In this document: in pieces, positions 32,505-43,200 of the stretch
How positions within the stretch are numbered: the stretch's first letter is position 1
Layout: each line of letters starts with the position of its first letter
Notes under the pieces: generated by a model
What the model saw: only the letters and a program-made list of their open reading frames with translations
The model's database searches: none
What the model was told of the DNA's origin: nothing
NCBI RefSeq assembly: GCF_965363235.1
Contig: NC_134851.1
Location: 41,692,321-41,756,320 of the forward strand
Direction of reading: 5' to 3'
From: Mytilus galloprovincialis
Lineage: Eukaryota > Mollusca > Bivalvia > Mytilida > Mytilidae
DNA: 64,000 bases
Made by a program: the position numbers and the translations under genes

Positions 32505-33475
32505 GGGATGGGGTAATTGGAAATGTAATGGTAATTAAGTGTTATGCTTACAATTTTGTAATATGTAATATGTAATTGAATGCTGTGTGTTGGGCATTTG
32601 TTTAATTAAATATAATGACAATTTAATTAATTACAATGAAAAAAGCATGTAATGCTCAATTACTTTTGACTTACATTTGAATTACATGTTCTTTTATGGT
32701 GTAATTGATAAGGATTTATATTTATTTTCTAAATATTGATATCAAATATTTTTAATTGATATGAAGTCTGTTATTTATTCCAAAGATTTAATATTATTCA
32801 TTTGACCTACAGAATTTTTTTCTGAATAGTCTTATAATTTAAGCAAAAAATGTGAGAATCATATACTAGTTTAGACATTATATACATTGTTTGTACTAAA
32901 AGATATTTTCAATATTGTGACAAGCAGACCTTTTAATATTTTTAAAGTAAATCAATTTTTTATAATTTATTTATACATGTATTATGTTAAAATTAAATGA
33001 CTTCATTTCTGAGATGTCAAAACCCCTTAATGTATTAGCAGGTTAATAGGAACAAATTCCTTCTTTTATCAACACATTTTCTGATCACGGAAGTATAAAA
33101 CTTCCATGTTCTGATGAAGCCATATCTGCCATATAGCTCCTGTCGAACGAGTATTTAAAATTGTTGTCAAAGTATTCAGACCAGAGAGATGCAGCCTAAA
33201 TGACAAACCATTAAAATTACTAATGATTATCAAATGCAACCCTTAAACTATTCTTACATGAATATATACTACACAATGACATGCATGATATATACATATA
33301 CAATGTATAATATTATTACAAATATTGTGAAGAAAGTAATGAGTTATTTGATTAATTACTTGAATAAAGTAATTGTTATTTGATAAATTGCAATTTAAAA
33401 ACTGTGTAATTAGTGTAATTGATCTTTTTTGCAATGGAATGTGTAATTTAATTAATTACTTTCCTGTGGGATATT
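32505..33475 (+). mobile_element. hAT transposon remnant
   Basis: The left end CAGGGATGGGGTAATTGGAA matches the hAT-like left end at 40948 (CAGGGATGGGGTCGATTAC). TGTAATTAATTAC-type words fill both flanks, and a hAT transposase C-terminus is preserved at 33136-33246. The right terminus is not clear. Confidence 0.6.
33136..33246 (+). pseudogene. hAT transposase C-terminal dimerisation remnant
   Basis: The peptide APVERVFKIVVKVFRPERCS followed by LNDKPLKLLMIIKCNP and a stop matches the hAT dimerisation signature SSAPVERVFSxxGxxxxxxRxxLxxxxxxxLxxIxxN. The preceding sequence is not open in the same frame, so only the end of the transposase survives. Confidence 0.75.
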
Positions 33476-33774
33476 TCCAGTGGCAGCCAATTTCCTGACT
33501 AAAAACCGAGTCTGAATTCTTTGCAAAAAATCTTTGCCAGGTGCAAAAGACAATAAGAATTTATTATAAATACAAGTGAAGACAGAAAAGAATGTATCAA
33601 ATACAAAATCTTTTTTTTTTATCTTTGTTGCAACACCGATTGCGCAATTCTAATAAATTCCAATAAGTTATCCTTTATCCAAATTTCCATGAGAAAGAAG
33701 GGTAAATGCAGTTTCGTCATCTTCCTGATTTTGATAGCTGATTCCAAACGTATAATTATAAAAAAAATCTATAT

Positions 33775-33925
33775 AATAAGATGCCTGTACCTGGTCAGGA
33801 ATATGACAATTGTTGCCCATTCGTTTGATGTGTTTGTGCTTTTGATTTTGGCATTTGATTAGGGACTTTCCGTTTTGAATTTTCCTAGGTGTTCAGTATT
33901 TTTGTGATTTAACATTTTACTCTGG
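33775..33925 (+). repeat. Mussel repeat F2
   Basis: GCCTGTACCTGGTCAGGAAT through TTTTTGTGATTTAAC. Confidence 0.65.
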
Positions 33926-33929
33926 AAGT

Positions 33930-35055
33930 TATTTCTGTTTAGGGCTTGTTTTTGCAATACATTATTGCTCGTAGATATTTACATCATTGCTCGTAGATAT
34001 TTATAATGATCCCGTTTTTCATCGTCAAGAGCTATAATAAAACATAAATACTCATGAAACGATGGTCCATTTACCATAATGAAATGACTTTTTACAATTC
34101 AAGACAATGTGTCAGCCAGGCATTGCTCTTTCAATAACCATCATTGCATAAACGTTAATGTTAGATATACCTCAACATGCACAATATGAAAACAACTATA
34201 AAACAACACAATAAGCGAAAGAGATTCCGATGTAGTAATAACATTTTAAATGAAAACCAAGGTTATCTTCGCTTTCCTCTTTTTTTTTATACCTTTGTCT
34301 TTTTTTATCACTGTTGAGCGGCCTACATCTATCTAACAAATCATGAAGACCTGGCAACATGCTAGAAATCAAAGAAACACCAACATTTATTTCAAAGCGT
34401 TTATATAAAGCAAATATGTATTTATGATAATAATAAAAGCTATATTTATGTAATAAGTCAAATAATATAATTCTACATGAACTAGTTTATATTTCTGAAT
34501 ATTTCGACAACATAAACAAAAAAGAAACTAAAAAAATGAAACCAAACCTCATCATGAGGAATGTTACAAAATGATACATGTACCATTCATTTAATAATCA
34601 ATAGAATTTATGCTAATAAAACGCCATATATATACTCGAAAGACAGCAATGACATAATTTGCTGTATCATGATATGATGTTTAGAAAGTTTTGTTTTTCA
34701 ACTCCAAATATATAAAATTTAAATCACAAAATATGATACAGTCAGGGCATCTTGACTGCGATGATTAGTTATGCAACAGATGAGTAAAAATACCTAATTC
34801 GCATGTCATACTTTTTAAACTTTATATTTGTTTGGCTTCTTTACTTTTTACTAACTATTTACACTTCAATCTACAACAGGATAATTACCAGGATCATTTC
34901 CCTCGGTCTGTTTCATATCCCCAAGGAACTTTGTTCCGTTATCGTTTTTGACTAGTCTGTCAGTTCTGTTATTGTCACCAAAACCCCTTTGAAACATCTC
35001 AACAGATTTTTATGCAACCTTGTAGTTAATTATAAAATACTTTCAGATGTGCATA
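33930..35055. other. No gene seen
   Basis: AT-rich, with short direct repeats (TTGCTCGTAGATATTTA twice at 33965-34002). No coding signal. Confidence 0.4.
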
Positions 35056-35059
35056 TCCG

Positions 35060-36600
35060 TACGAAGTTAGACATGCAATTTTTTATCCATTGTTTAAAAT
35101 TTTGAATAAGTCTACCAAAGAGGGTAAAGTTCCAGACGATTGGAAAAATGCCCTAATAGTGTCACCAATATTTAAGAAAGGGAAAAAGCCTGGAAATTAT
35201 AGACCTGTAAGTTTAACATCAGTAGTATGTGCATCCATTATTAGAGACAATATTATGAAGTATATTATCACGAACAATCTTTTTACAAGTAGTTTTAAAA
35301 TATGGCTTCTGTCCCGGTAGATTATGTGCTACTCAACTCCTAGAGGTTTTGGATGAGTGGTCGGAATTAATTGATAGTGGTTTTCCACTGGACTCGATTT
35401 TCCTTGATTTTTCCAAGGCATTTGATACCATGCCACAACAGCGCTTATTTTTGAAACTTGAGAAACTTGGAATAAAGGAATGCATTTTGAATTGGATAAA
35501 AGCTTTCTATCTGGGCGTAAGTAATGAGTTCGTAGAAATAACACAACTTCATCATTGTCAGACGTGGTACCTCAGGGAAGTGTTTTAGAACCAGTTCTTT
35601 TTTAACATTAATGAATGGCCTTTCTGATGTAGTTGAGGGCATAATGGAAATTTTTGCCGATGATTGTAAAGTTTATTCTAAAGTCTCATCAGATTATCAC
35701 CGTTGTAATGCTGCTAAATGTAAAGAATTACATATCAATCCTGATAATGACCTACAATATCGTTATACCATTGATCGATGAATCTGGAAATTTTATTGCA
35801 TTATCTGCAGTCATCGAAGAAAAGGATCTAGGAGTTACTTTCGAGTCTAATTAAAAATTTGAAAAACATATAAGTGATACTTATAAAAAAGCGCAGAGAG
35901 TGTTATATCTTATTCGTCATTCTTTTGATAAATGGAGCAAGAAATGTTTCTTACTTTTTTTTTAAATCAATAGTGCGTCCGCTGTTAGAATACTGTAAAC
36001 CAACTTATTTTCGCGGATACTTTATTTCGCGTTTAACCCTTTTTAATCTACTTCGCGGCAATTTAATTTCGCGATTATCTAGTTTACTGCAGGTAGTTAG
36101 ATAAGAAAAGGTCCAAGTTATACATATTGGCGACAATTTTTTTTCCTCACGAAAGTCGCGAAATGAAATCGCTCGCCAACATTAGTTGGTTCACAGTATG
36201 CGATATGTGTCTGGTACCTTAAAAAAGACATTCGAAAACTGGAATCTGTACAAAGAAGGACAACAAAACTAGTAAAAAATATATATCATCTTAATTATGA
36301 AGACAGACTCCGTTCATTGGCTTTGCTAACCTTGGAAGATCGTAGGGATTGGAATGATATAATACAGGTCTACAAAGCGTTGCATAGTATAGATGCTATC
36401 AACTTGATGAACCAATTTACTTTAGCTCCTTCTAATGATACTAGAGGTCACTCATTAAAACTTTTAAAAAACAGTGTTAGACGACACACAGACTAAATAC
36501 TTTTTCAGTTAGAGTAGTTGATCAGTGGAATAACCTGTCAGGTTGAAATGTGACGGCAAAGACTTTGAATAGTTTTAAGTCTGCATTAAATGGTTAAAAT
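35060..36600 (+). mobile_element. Decayed LINE (CR1/Jockey-like), RT region to 3' end
   Basis: RT segments follow one another in three frames. NKSTKEGKVPDDWKNALIVS and KKPGNYRPVSLTS come first (35090-35320). DSIFLDFSKAFDT follows, the A motif (35349-35588). Then VVPQGSVLEP and IFADDCKVYS, the FADD catalytic motif (about 35570-35680). The C-terminal region ESVQRRTTKLVKN and LEDRRDWNDIIQVYKALHSI follows (36240-36400), with NSFKSALN near the end. Frameshifts separate the blocks, the 5' part (endonuclease) is missing, and a MITE splits it at 35993-36196. Inactive. Confidence 0.8.
35993..36196. mobile_element. Palindromic MITE inside the LINE, same family as 19958-20163
   Basis: Starts CTGTAAACCAACTTATTTTC and ends AGTTGGTTCACAG, with TA at 35991-35992 and 36197-36198. 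It interrupts the LINE after the peptide PLLEY. It therefore inserted after the LINE. Confidence 0.85.
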
Positions 36601-36697
36601 TGGAACCCGTATACATTCATATGTTCGCGTTAAGTGTTCAGCTGCGCACAACTAAATAAGTTTTTTAATAAGTCTACTAATATATAAATATATTATC

Positions 36698-37029
36698 ATG
36701 AAACGACAAATCCAAGATGATAGGTCAGTAAAAGCCGCGGACTTATATAAGTTCTCGAAGATAAAGGTATAAATTATTTTCATTTATGAGTTATGCCCAT
36801 ATAATGTTTGGCATAACACACTAAAGCAGCAGTAAGTCATCGCAACCCCTCTGAAACCACACACAAGAGTTTTATGAGACTGTGCAGATATTTAAGGACC
36901 TACATGAAGAAGTTTGTAGATGTGGATATCCCGAAATCAGTGTTGGATCAGTTGACTCTTAGGAATCTGGTGAGATGTTGTTTGCAAGTTGAAAACATTG
37001 GGCCGTTGTGTACGGATTTAGATTTGTGA
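36698..37029 (+). CDS. Possible small gene or gene end, unknown
   Basis: An ATG at 36698 opens MKRQIQDDRSVKAADLYKFS plus KIK up to a donor-like GTATAA (36766). A second open frame, 36817-37029, reads SETTHKSFMRLCRYLRTYMK, then KFVDVDIPKSVLDQLTLRNL and ends VENIGPLCTDLDL. The amphipathic, well-balanced composition differs from neighbouring AT-noise frames. The candidate donor and the AG sites before the second frame do not give matching phase, so they may not belong together. It could also be debris from an unrecognised transposon. No family recognised. Confidence 0.22.
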
Positions 37030-38105
37030 CCTTGATTTGATATCTTAAACTATGTATGAAACTTCATTTAAGCATAAGCATAGTAATGTGACCAGCTTGA
37101 GATTAGCAATATATCGTTCGTTTGGGACTTTCACCAGTGTTAAAAATATTTCAGAATAAAATAATGTTATATACATATGAACAACGATACATATATTGTT
37201 TGTTGCCTGGTAAAACATACATTTCCGTCACGAACTTAGAGCTTATATATAAGAAGATAAAACAAATAAATGCGAATCAAACACTAACCTATGAAAACAA
37301 GAGCTACTATTAGAAAAAAAATTGACAAAATAACTAACAAAACACAAAGCAAAATATAAAAACTAATTGTACACACCAATTATATATTCCTTTGCAATAA
37401 AAAAAAAACCCACCTCAATATGTATATACATTTACATTGCTGAATTATTGTTTCTATCATTTAAGTATTCCATAGTTCTAATAATAAGCCCAAAAAAAAA
37501 ACAAAAAAAAACCAACAGATCATCAATGAGAAATACGGATGTCTTGTATTTATGTTTCAAAGCTCGTTTTGATATTGCACAATTAAAGCCTTTGTATGAG
37601 GTTGGTACAAGGATATACTTCTTTGGGTCGATATATCCTGTATTGAAATCATCAATAGGCTATAATTGTTAAATTATTAATTTCCGACCATAATTGTATC
37701 AAAATCGTCATTTGATTTTGTTGGAATTTTATAGATATCATATGTTCTTCTGGACATTAACAACATATTTTTTGTTATTCCATTTAATATTTCATTTGTT
37801 TTTTACATCTTATGTATTTGATGAATGTTTTCTTCAAATAATCGATCATAGATATTTTTCTATAAATTTTTCAACAACATCATTCATGAAATCCATTTGA
37901 TGACGTCACAAAATATGTCGGTTTTAAGATATTCTAAAAATAACTTTGCATTACGCCTTTTGCTGTGCAATATGCTTTTTTGCTATCCGCCGTTTTCTAT
38001 CTAACTTCGAAAATATAGTTTAACATGTGCCTATCCCTGAAGGAATCATATTAGTTAAAATATACGAATTAATAATATACTAATATATTATATAGTTACT
38101 ATGTA
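37030..38105. other. No gene seen
   Basis: AT-rich with A-runs at 37,390 and 37,490. The open frames of 63-101 residues are low-complexity translations. Confidence 0.4.
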
Positions 38106-38107
38106 CT

Positions 38108-38905
38108 AGAAGTCGATCATTTACAAACGTATCAACCGTATCGTATACGTTGACGTATCCGCATCGGCAGGTATATAAAATAATATAATGTGACCCCGAG
38201 CTTATTAATAAGACCATGCTTCATTTAAAAAAAAACTAAGTGGAATCTCTTCGAAACCATTAAACATACATTTTCAATATTAGTCCAAGGATTTGTATAT
38301 TCTCACTAAAATCCTTGATTTGTCATAGTGGTGTTTTGTAAAAAAAAAGGGGGGGGGGTTCTATAAACAACTTTTACATGCCCTTAACAATGAGCCAATG
38401 AAGGGCAGGTACAAGAATATCGTACACAATCCTTCAATAATCTAGTTAAAAAAATATTTCAAGATCTTACATGAAAAAACACCAAAAAAATCAAATGAAC
38501 TACTTATATACATGTAAAAAACTTTGAATATTGTTCATTTGCGATTTTATCATAAAGGTAATAGAAAAGTACTGAATATCACTCTATTTGTCAAATAACA
38601 ATTTGGTTCTACGTGAGCACAAGTTCATACACAAACAAACGATTTTACCGTATTCAATCCTATCATGTCTGTGAACTATTTCAACTATCCGGAATATCTT
38701 TAAAAGTCGGGTTACATATTTAACAAACACTCGATATTTCCTATTTTTTTTGGAAATTTCTGCATTAGAAATTAATCAGTCGTCCATTTACATTATTAAA
38801 AGTACATAAAATTAAAGCTCGGGATCACAAACTGTTTTTATGGTATACCTGCAGATGCGGATACGTCAACGTATATGATACGTCTTTAAATCACCGACCT
38901 CTAAA
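38108..38905. mobile_element. TIR element with about 90-bp ends
   Basis: The left part ATCGTATACGTTGACGTATC followed by CGCATCGGCAGGTATA reappears inverted near 38850-38900 (TATACCTGCAGATGCGGATA then CGTCAACGTATATGATACG). Inside these the pair GACCCCGAGCTT / AAAGCTCGGGATC is also inverted. The interior of about 600 bp is non-coding. A related scrap is at 63,905-63,935. Confidence 0.65.
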
Positions 38906-39974
38906 TGTAAGGATGAAAAAAACATGAAAAGTATAGCACAAATACCTTGAAAATTATACAAAAGTGGTGGTTATAATTCCGTCTTTAATCGTAGGTACAT
39001 GCATGCTCATCACATATATGTTTTTTGTAAATTAAAGTCCCATTCACTTGGACGTTTTCTTATGTGGTTTTGCTTTTGAACTTTAGATAGACACAAGTTT
39101 AGTATCAGAATAAACGCATACCAATCAACTATGTCATTGTATCTAGGACACATTGATTCACAAAACCACATTACAAGTGAAATGAGAATGACCAGTTCAT
39201 TTCAATTAAGTCATTAATATTGAATGTGCATATATGATACAATATATCAATGATGATAAGTAAATAAGTATTTCAAAAGTAAAAAGAAATATTAAAAAGG
39301 CTTTAAGTGTGTATACAAGATGAACAAAATATCACAAAATAAGCAGAAAAAATGATAAACAAGGCCAATTCAAAAAGAAGAAGGCTATACAATTATTTAT
39401 AAAAAAAACCCACTTTTATGTCAATAAACAGAAATCTGTGAAAAAGAAATTTGAAATAAAAGATGAAAAAATGATAGAAACTATTTTAAACCTAGCGTCA
39501 CTGATGATTGTTTTGTAGACGAAACGCGGGTCTGGAGTATCAAATTATAAACTTGGTACTAATGATAACTAATTACAGTATACGTTAAGAAATTAAAAAG
39601 AAAAACATAGTGCCCCCGAACTTGTTTTCTTGCTAGAAGTAAACAATGCAATTTCGTTAACTTTCATTCATGAACAAATACTGTTTGTGTTATCTCTGCT
39701 TATATGGTTAAGTTGAAAAGTGATTTGAAGAAATAGAAATATTTGGTATTTGTTCGAACAAAAATGAAATGTATCACTAAATTTTCTTACATTGGTTTTA
39801 AATCTGTTTCAAAATTTAAAATGAACTGTTTTTCTTTTATATAATCCAAGATGGCAGTAAACAGTTAATCTAAATTTATCCATTTTCAGATGATTTCTAT
39901 ATAATGTTTTGAATAGTGTTATTTTAGATGCGTACAAGAAAAAATCAATCATTTTCAATACAAATACAAAAAAG
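38906..39974. other. Spacer; F5 fragment inside, possible 3' UTR of the Roco gene at its right end
   Basis: Positions 39490-39570 hold an inverted F5 fragment (GTAGACGAAACGCGGGTCTG). The rest is AT-rich. Sequence just below 39,975 should be the 3' UTR of the minus-strand gene, but I did not identify its polyadenylation signal. Confidence 0.4.
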
Positions 39975-40285
39975 TTAGAATAAATCTGATAATGTGTTGT
40001 CAACCATTTTAATATTTTTGCCAATGTTACTGAAGGCACGTGCGATTTCTCGCAAAGTTGGTTTCAGATTGTGCATCCTACAAAACTTGTATCTCCATTC
40101 TTCCAAGATATCCTGGTTCAGTCGAACCAAATCTCTTTCATTTTGTCTGTGGCTGATCTGTTCCCAGGTACTAAAATCCATTCCAAGCTCAATTAGAAAC
40201 GGGAGAGAATTTTTTCCTACCAATGGAGCCAATCTGTCAATGTGTTCTGCTGTAGGTACCAGATCCCACTTCTCAGGTTCCATAT
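39975..40285 (-). CDS. Roco gene visible exon 11: second Death domain and stop
   Basis: The acceptor TTGAACAACACAG leads into DMEPEKWDLVPTAEHIDRLA. The domain follows with FLIELGMDFSTWEQISHRQN, ILEEWR, PTLREIARAFSNIGKNI. This is a typical Death domain: six-helix spacing, the W in helix 2, and the closing LxxAFxxIGxxI. It ends NTLSDLF and TAA. Phase 1 start agrees with exon 10. Death domains mediate homotypic assembly. Confidence 0.9.
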
Positions 40286-43200
40286 CTGTGTTGTTCAAAG
40301 ATAAAAAAAAAACCACCATATGTATTACATGTTAAGAGTTTAAGTAGAATATTTGAAAAATGAAAAACTATTGATGTAAACACAAAGAGAAGCTACTGCT
40401 CTTATTTTTGGAACTGCAATGCGTATAAGTAATTGTAAGGTATGACTGATGTTTCAACTGTATGTTCAAACACAATCTAACCGAGATGCATGTATTTTAA
40501 AAGTCTTATAAATGCAAAGGACACAAATGCATTGCATGTTATTAAGAAGACTTAAAAATTGTAAATTAGATCACCGTTCAAATACCAACCGACATACCAT
40601 GGTCATTTTTTAATCAAATCACTACTGACCAGAGCTAATAATATTGTTTATGTCATAATAGTGTGGAGTCTTAGGATAATCTCATCAATCACACAGCCTG
40701 TCGAATGTAGGTTATGTAAACTCAGACATTAATGCGTGCAAATATTATTGGAAACCAAATGTGATGGAACATCACGTCTGAAAAATCTAAACACATATTT
40801 CCACTTTACTGCTTGCCAAATGTTCAATTTAGTAGAATGTATAATAATTTCCCTTGTAAAACAATTTTTTTCAGAACCAATTTAAAAGCCTTTGTTACAT
40901 CGTTGTACATGTAAAAACTGTGCAATAAAATACATACATTCATACCAGGGATGGGGTCGATTACTTTAAAATGTAATCGATTAAGTTACAGTTACTTTGC
41001 TAATAAAATGTAATCGATTACATTACAATTACGCCCTATTTTATATGTAATCGATTACATTAGATTACTTTTCTTTAATGTAATCATGATTATTTTAGAT
41101 TACTTATGATTACACTGTATATTGCAATTTCAAAGTTTTTTTATAACTTTTTATCCTCACAAAAAGCTAATTTTGGTGATTTTTTTAAAAAGCCTTAATT
41201 TATTCATCTTTAATATTTAAAAGAATTTATAGACAAGTACAGTGTAACATGTGTAATTTGATAACATAGCTATAGACAAGTGTCCTTTCTCTATGTAAAA
41301 GATATAACTTTATTGTTTTCTACAAATGTTAACCAACTGCCTTATTAACAAAAATAATTAAGGAAAAATTCATTAAGTATAGTTTTATTGTCTGTTGGGA
41401 CATAATTAACACATCCATTAATGTTTTTACTGGTGTTTATCACTACTTGAATTATTTTTAACAAACAATAGGTGAGCTTTGGTATTAAAATTTTATTGTC
41501 TTAATATCAATATCAATGAAGTTAAAAGTGGTTGATTGTCATTATTTGTTTGAAAATTTTTAATACTTGATCTAATTGATAATTAATAGAATAATTGTCA
41601 GGTGAAAACACAAAACAGCTTTGTAACTTAGGAGCGTATGTACATTTCTCTTTAAATTAAGAAACAGTTTATTGTAATAAAAGATATTTTGTATCGATGA
41701 AACTTCTGACGTCACCTATTGTTTACTATGCATATTGTTTGTAATAGTTTGCCATATGTATACACTGTACATGTACCTGTTGATACTGATGAACCGTAAG
41801 GATCAAAGTTAATTTCATACATGTAACATAACATTGATTTTTAATATAACGGAAAATATATACCGACAACCAGAATACGTAATAGTGAGAGGTTTAACTA
41901 GCTGTAAAACCTGGTTTAATCCACAATTTTCTACATAAGAAAATGCCTTTGCTAAGTCAGGAATATCCATTCGTTTGATGTGTTGACGCTTTTAATTTTG
42001 CAATTTGATTAGGAGCTTTCTGTTTTGAATCTTCCTCTGGGTTGAGTATTTTTATTATTTTGCGTTTTACTACACTTATAAGAAAATACTGGATTCACAT
42101 TACTTACCAAAATCAATAGGTTGGCCTTTCACAAGCTGGAATAATAAACAAGATACAATTTACACAACTGTCATTATATGATTGAAAACATTTTTAATGT
42201 ACAAAACAGTCAAAGTGTATGTGATATGAGCATAGTTTTTACTAATAAAAAAAACGTAAAATAGTTCTCAGATTAGAGATAAACAGGCTCTCTTTTATTC
42301 ATAATTATAATTACTTTTATTTAGATATAAGAAGATGTGGCATGAGTGCCAATGAGACTATTCTCCTTCCAAGTCACAATTTATATAAGTAAACTATTTT
42401 ATGTGTACACATACATACATTAAATGCTGTTTATTATCAAGATGAGTTTCTATTCATACATTAGTTCTGTCAATTTACCTATCAAATTGCATATGTATCA
42501 AACAAGCGTCATTGGTTTTTTGTTCTATTCTCAGGAATAATGTGTAGACAATTTTAACATACGATTATTGATGTTTCTGCATGTTTTATCTGTAATGTGC
42601 TGCTTTAAGGTAGCACAATACAAAGAGTTTTCATCCCCAATCAGACATCTTTTAACTGATGTACTTCCACTCATCCTTCTTTAAATTGTATAAATGAGGT
42701 ACCAAAAGAAAGAAGAATGATTAGTCTTTCAAATTTGGATAATTTCATTATGACATAATTATTATATAATTAACTGTTATGTAATTTGTTGCTATATTGT
42801 GATGTCCATACTTGAATGAATTAAGCTTCTTTTGTTATTCATAGCATCCCAAAATGTTTTATAGATTTTTGTACAATACAGTTTGACCTCCAAAACCGTG
42901 TCTGCAACATCAGTTTATAAGAGAACACTAAATTAAATTGGGTATAAAATGTGTTCTATTGATGTTTTTGGAAATCTGAGACAGAGTTTTGGAGGTCAAG
43001 CTGTGTTGTACAAGAATTTATAAAATACTTTGAGATGCTATGAAGAACAAAGACGCTAAATTCATTCAAGTATGAAAACACAATATAGCAACTAATTACA
43101 TAACAATTTATATGTAATAATTATGTCATATTAAAATTTTCACAATTTGGTACCTCATTTATAAAATATAAAGAAGGATGAAATGAATTACATCAGTTTA

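Larger units (their letters stand above)
40300..42107 (-). other. Roco intron 10 with hAT end and F2 repeat
   Basis: Holds a hAT-like end at 40948-41130 and an F2 copy at 41880-42080. The rest is AT-rich. Confidence 0.6.

Noticed and set aside
39994-40335. 113-residue plus-strand frame opposite the last Death-domain exon
   Set aside because: Antisense shadow; the minus strand has the recognisable domain and splice site.
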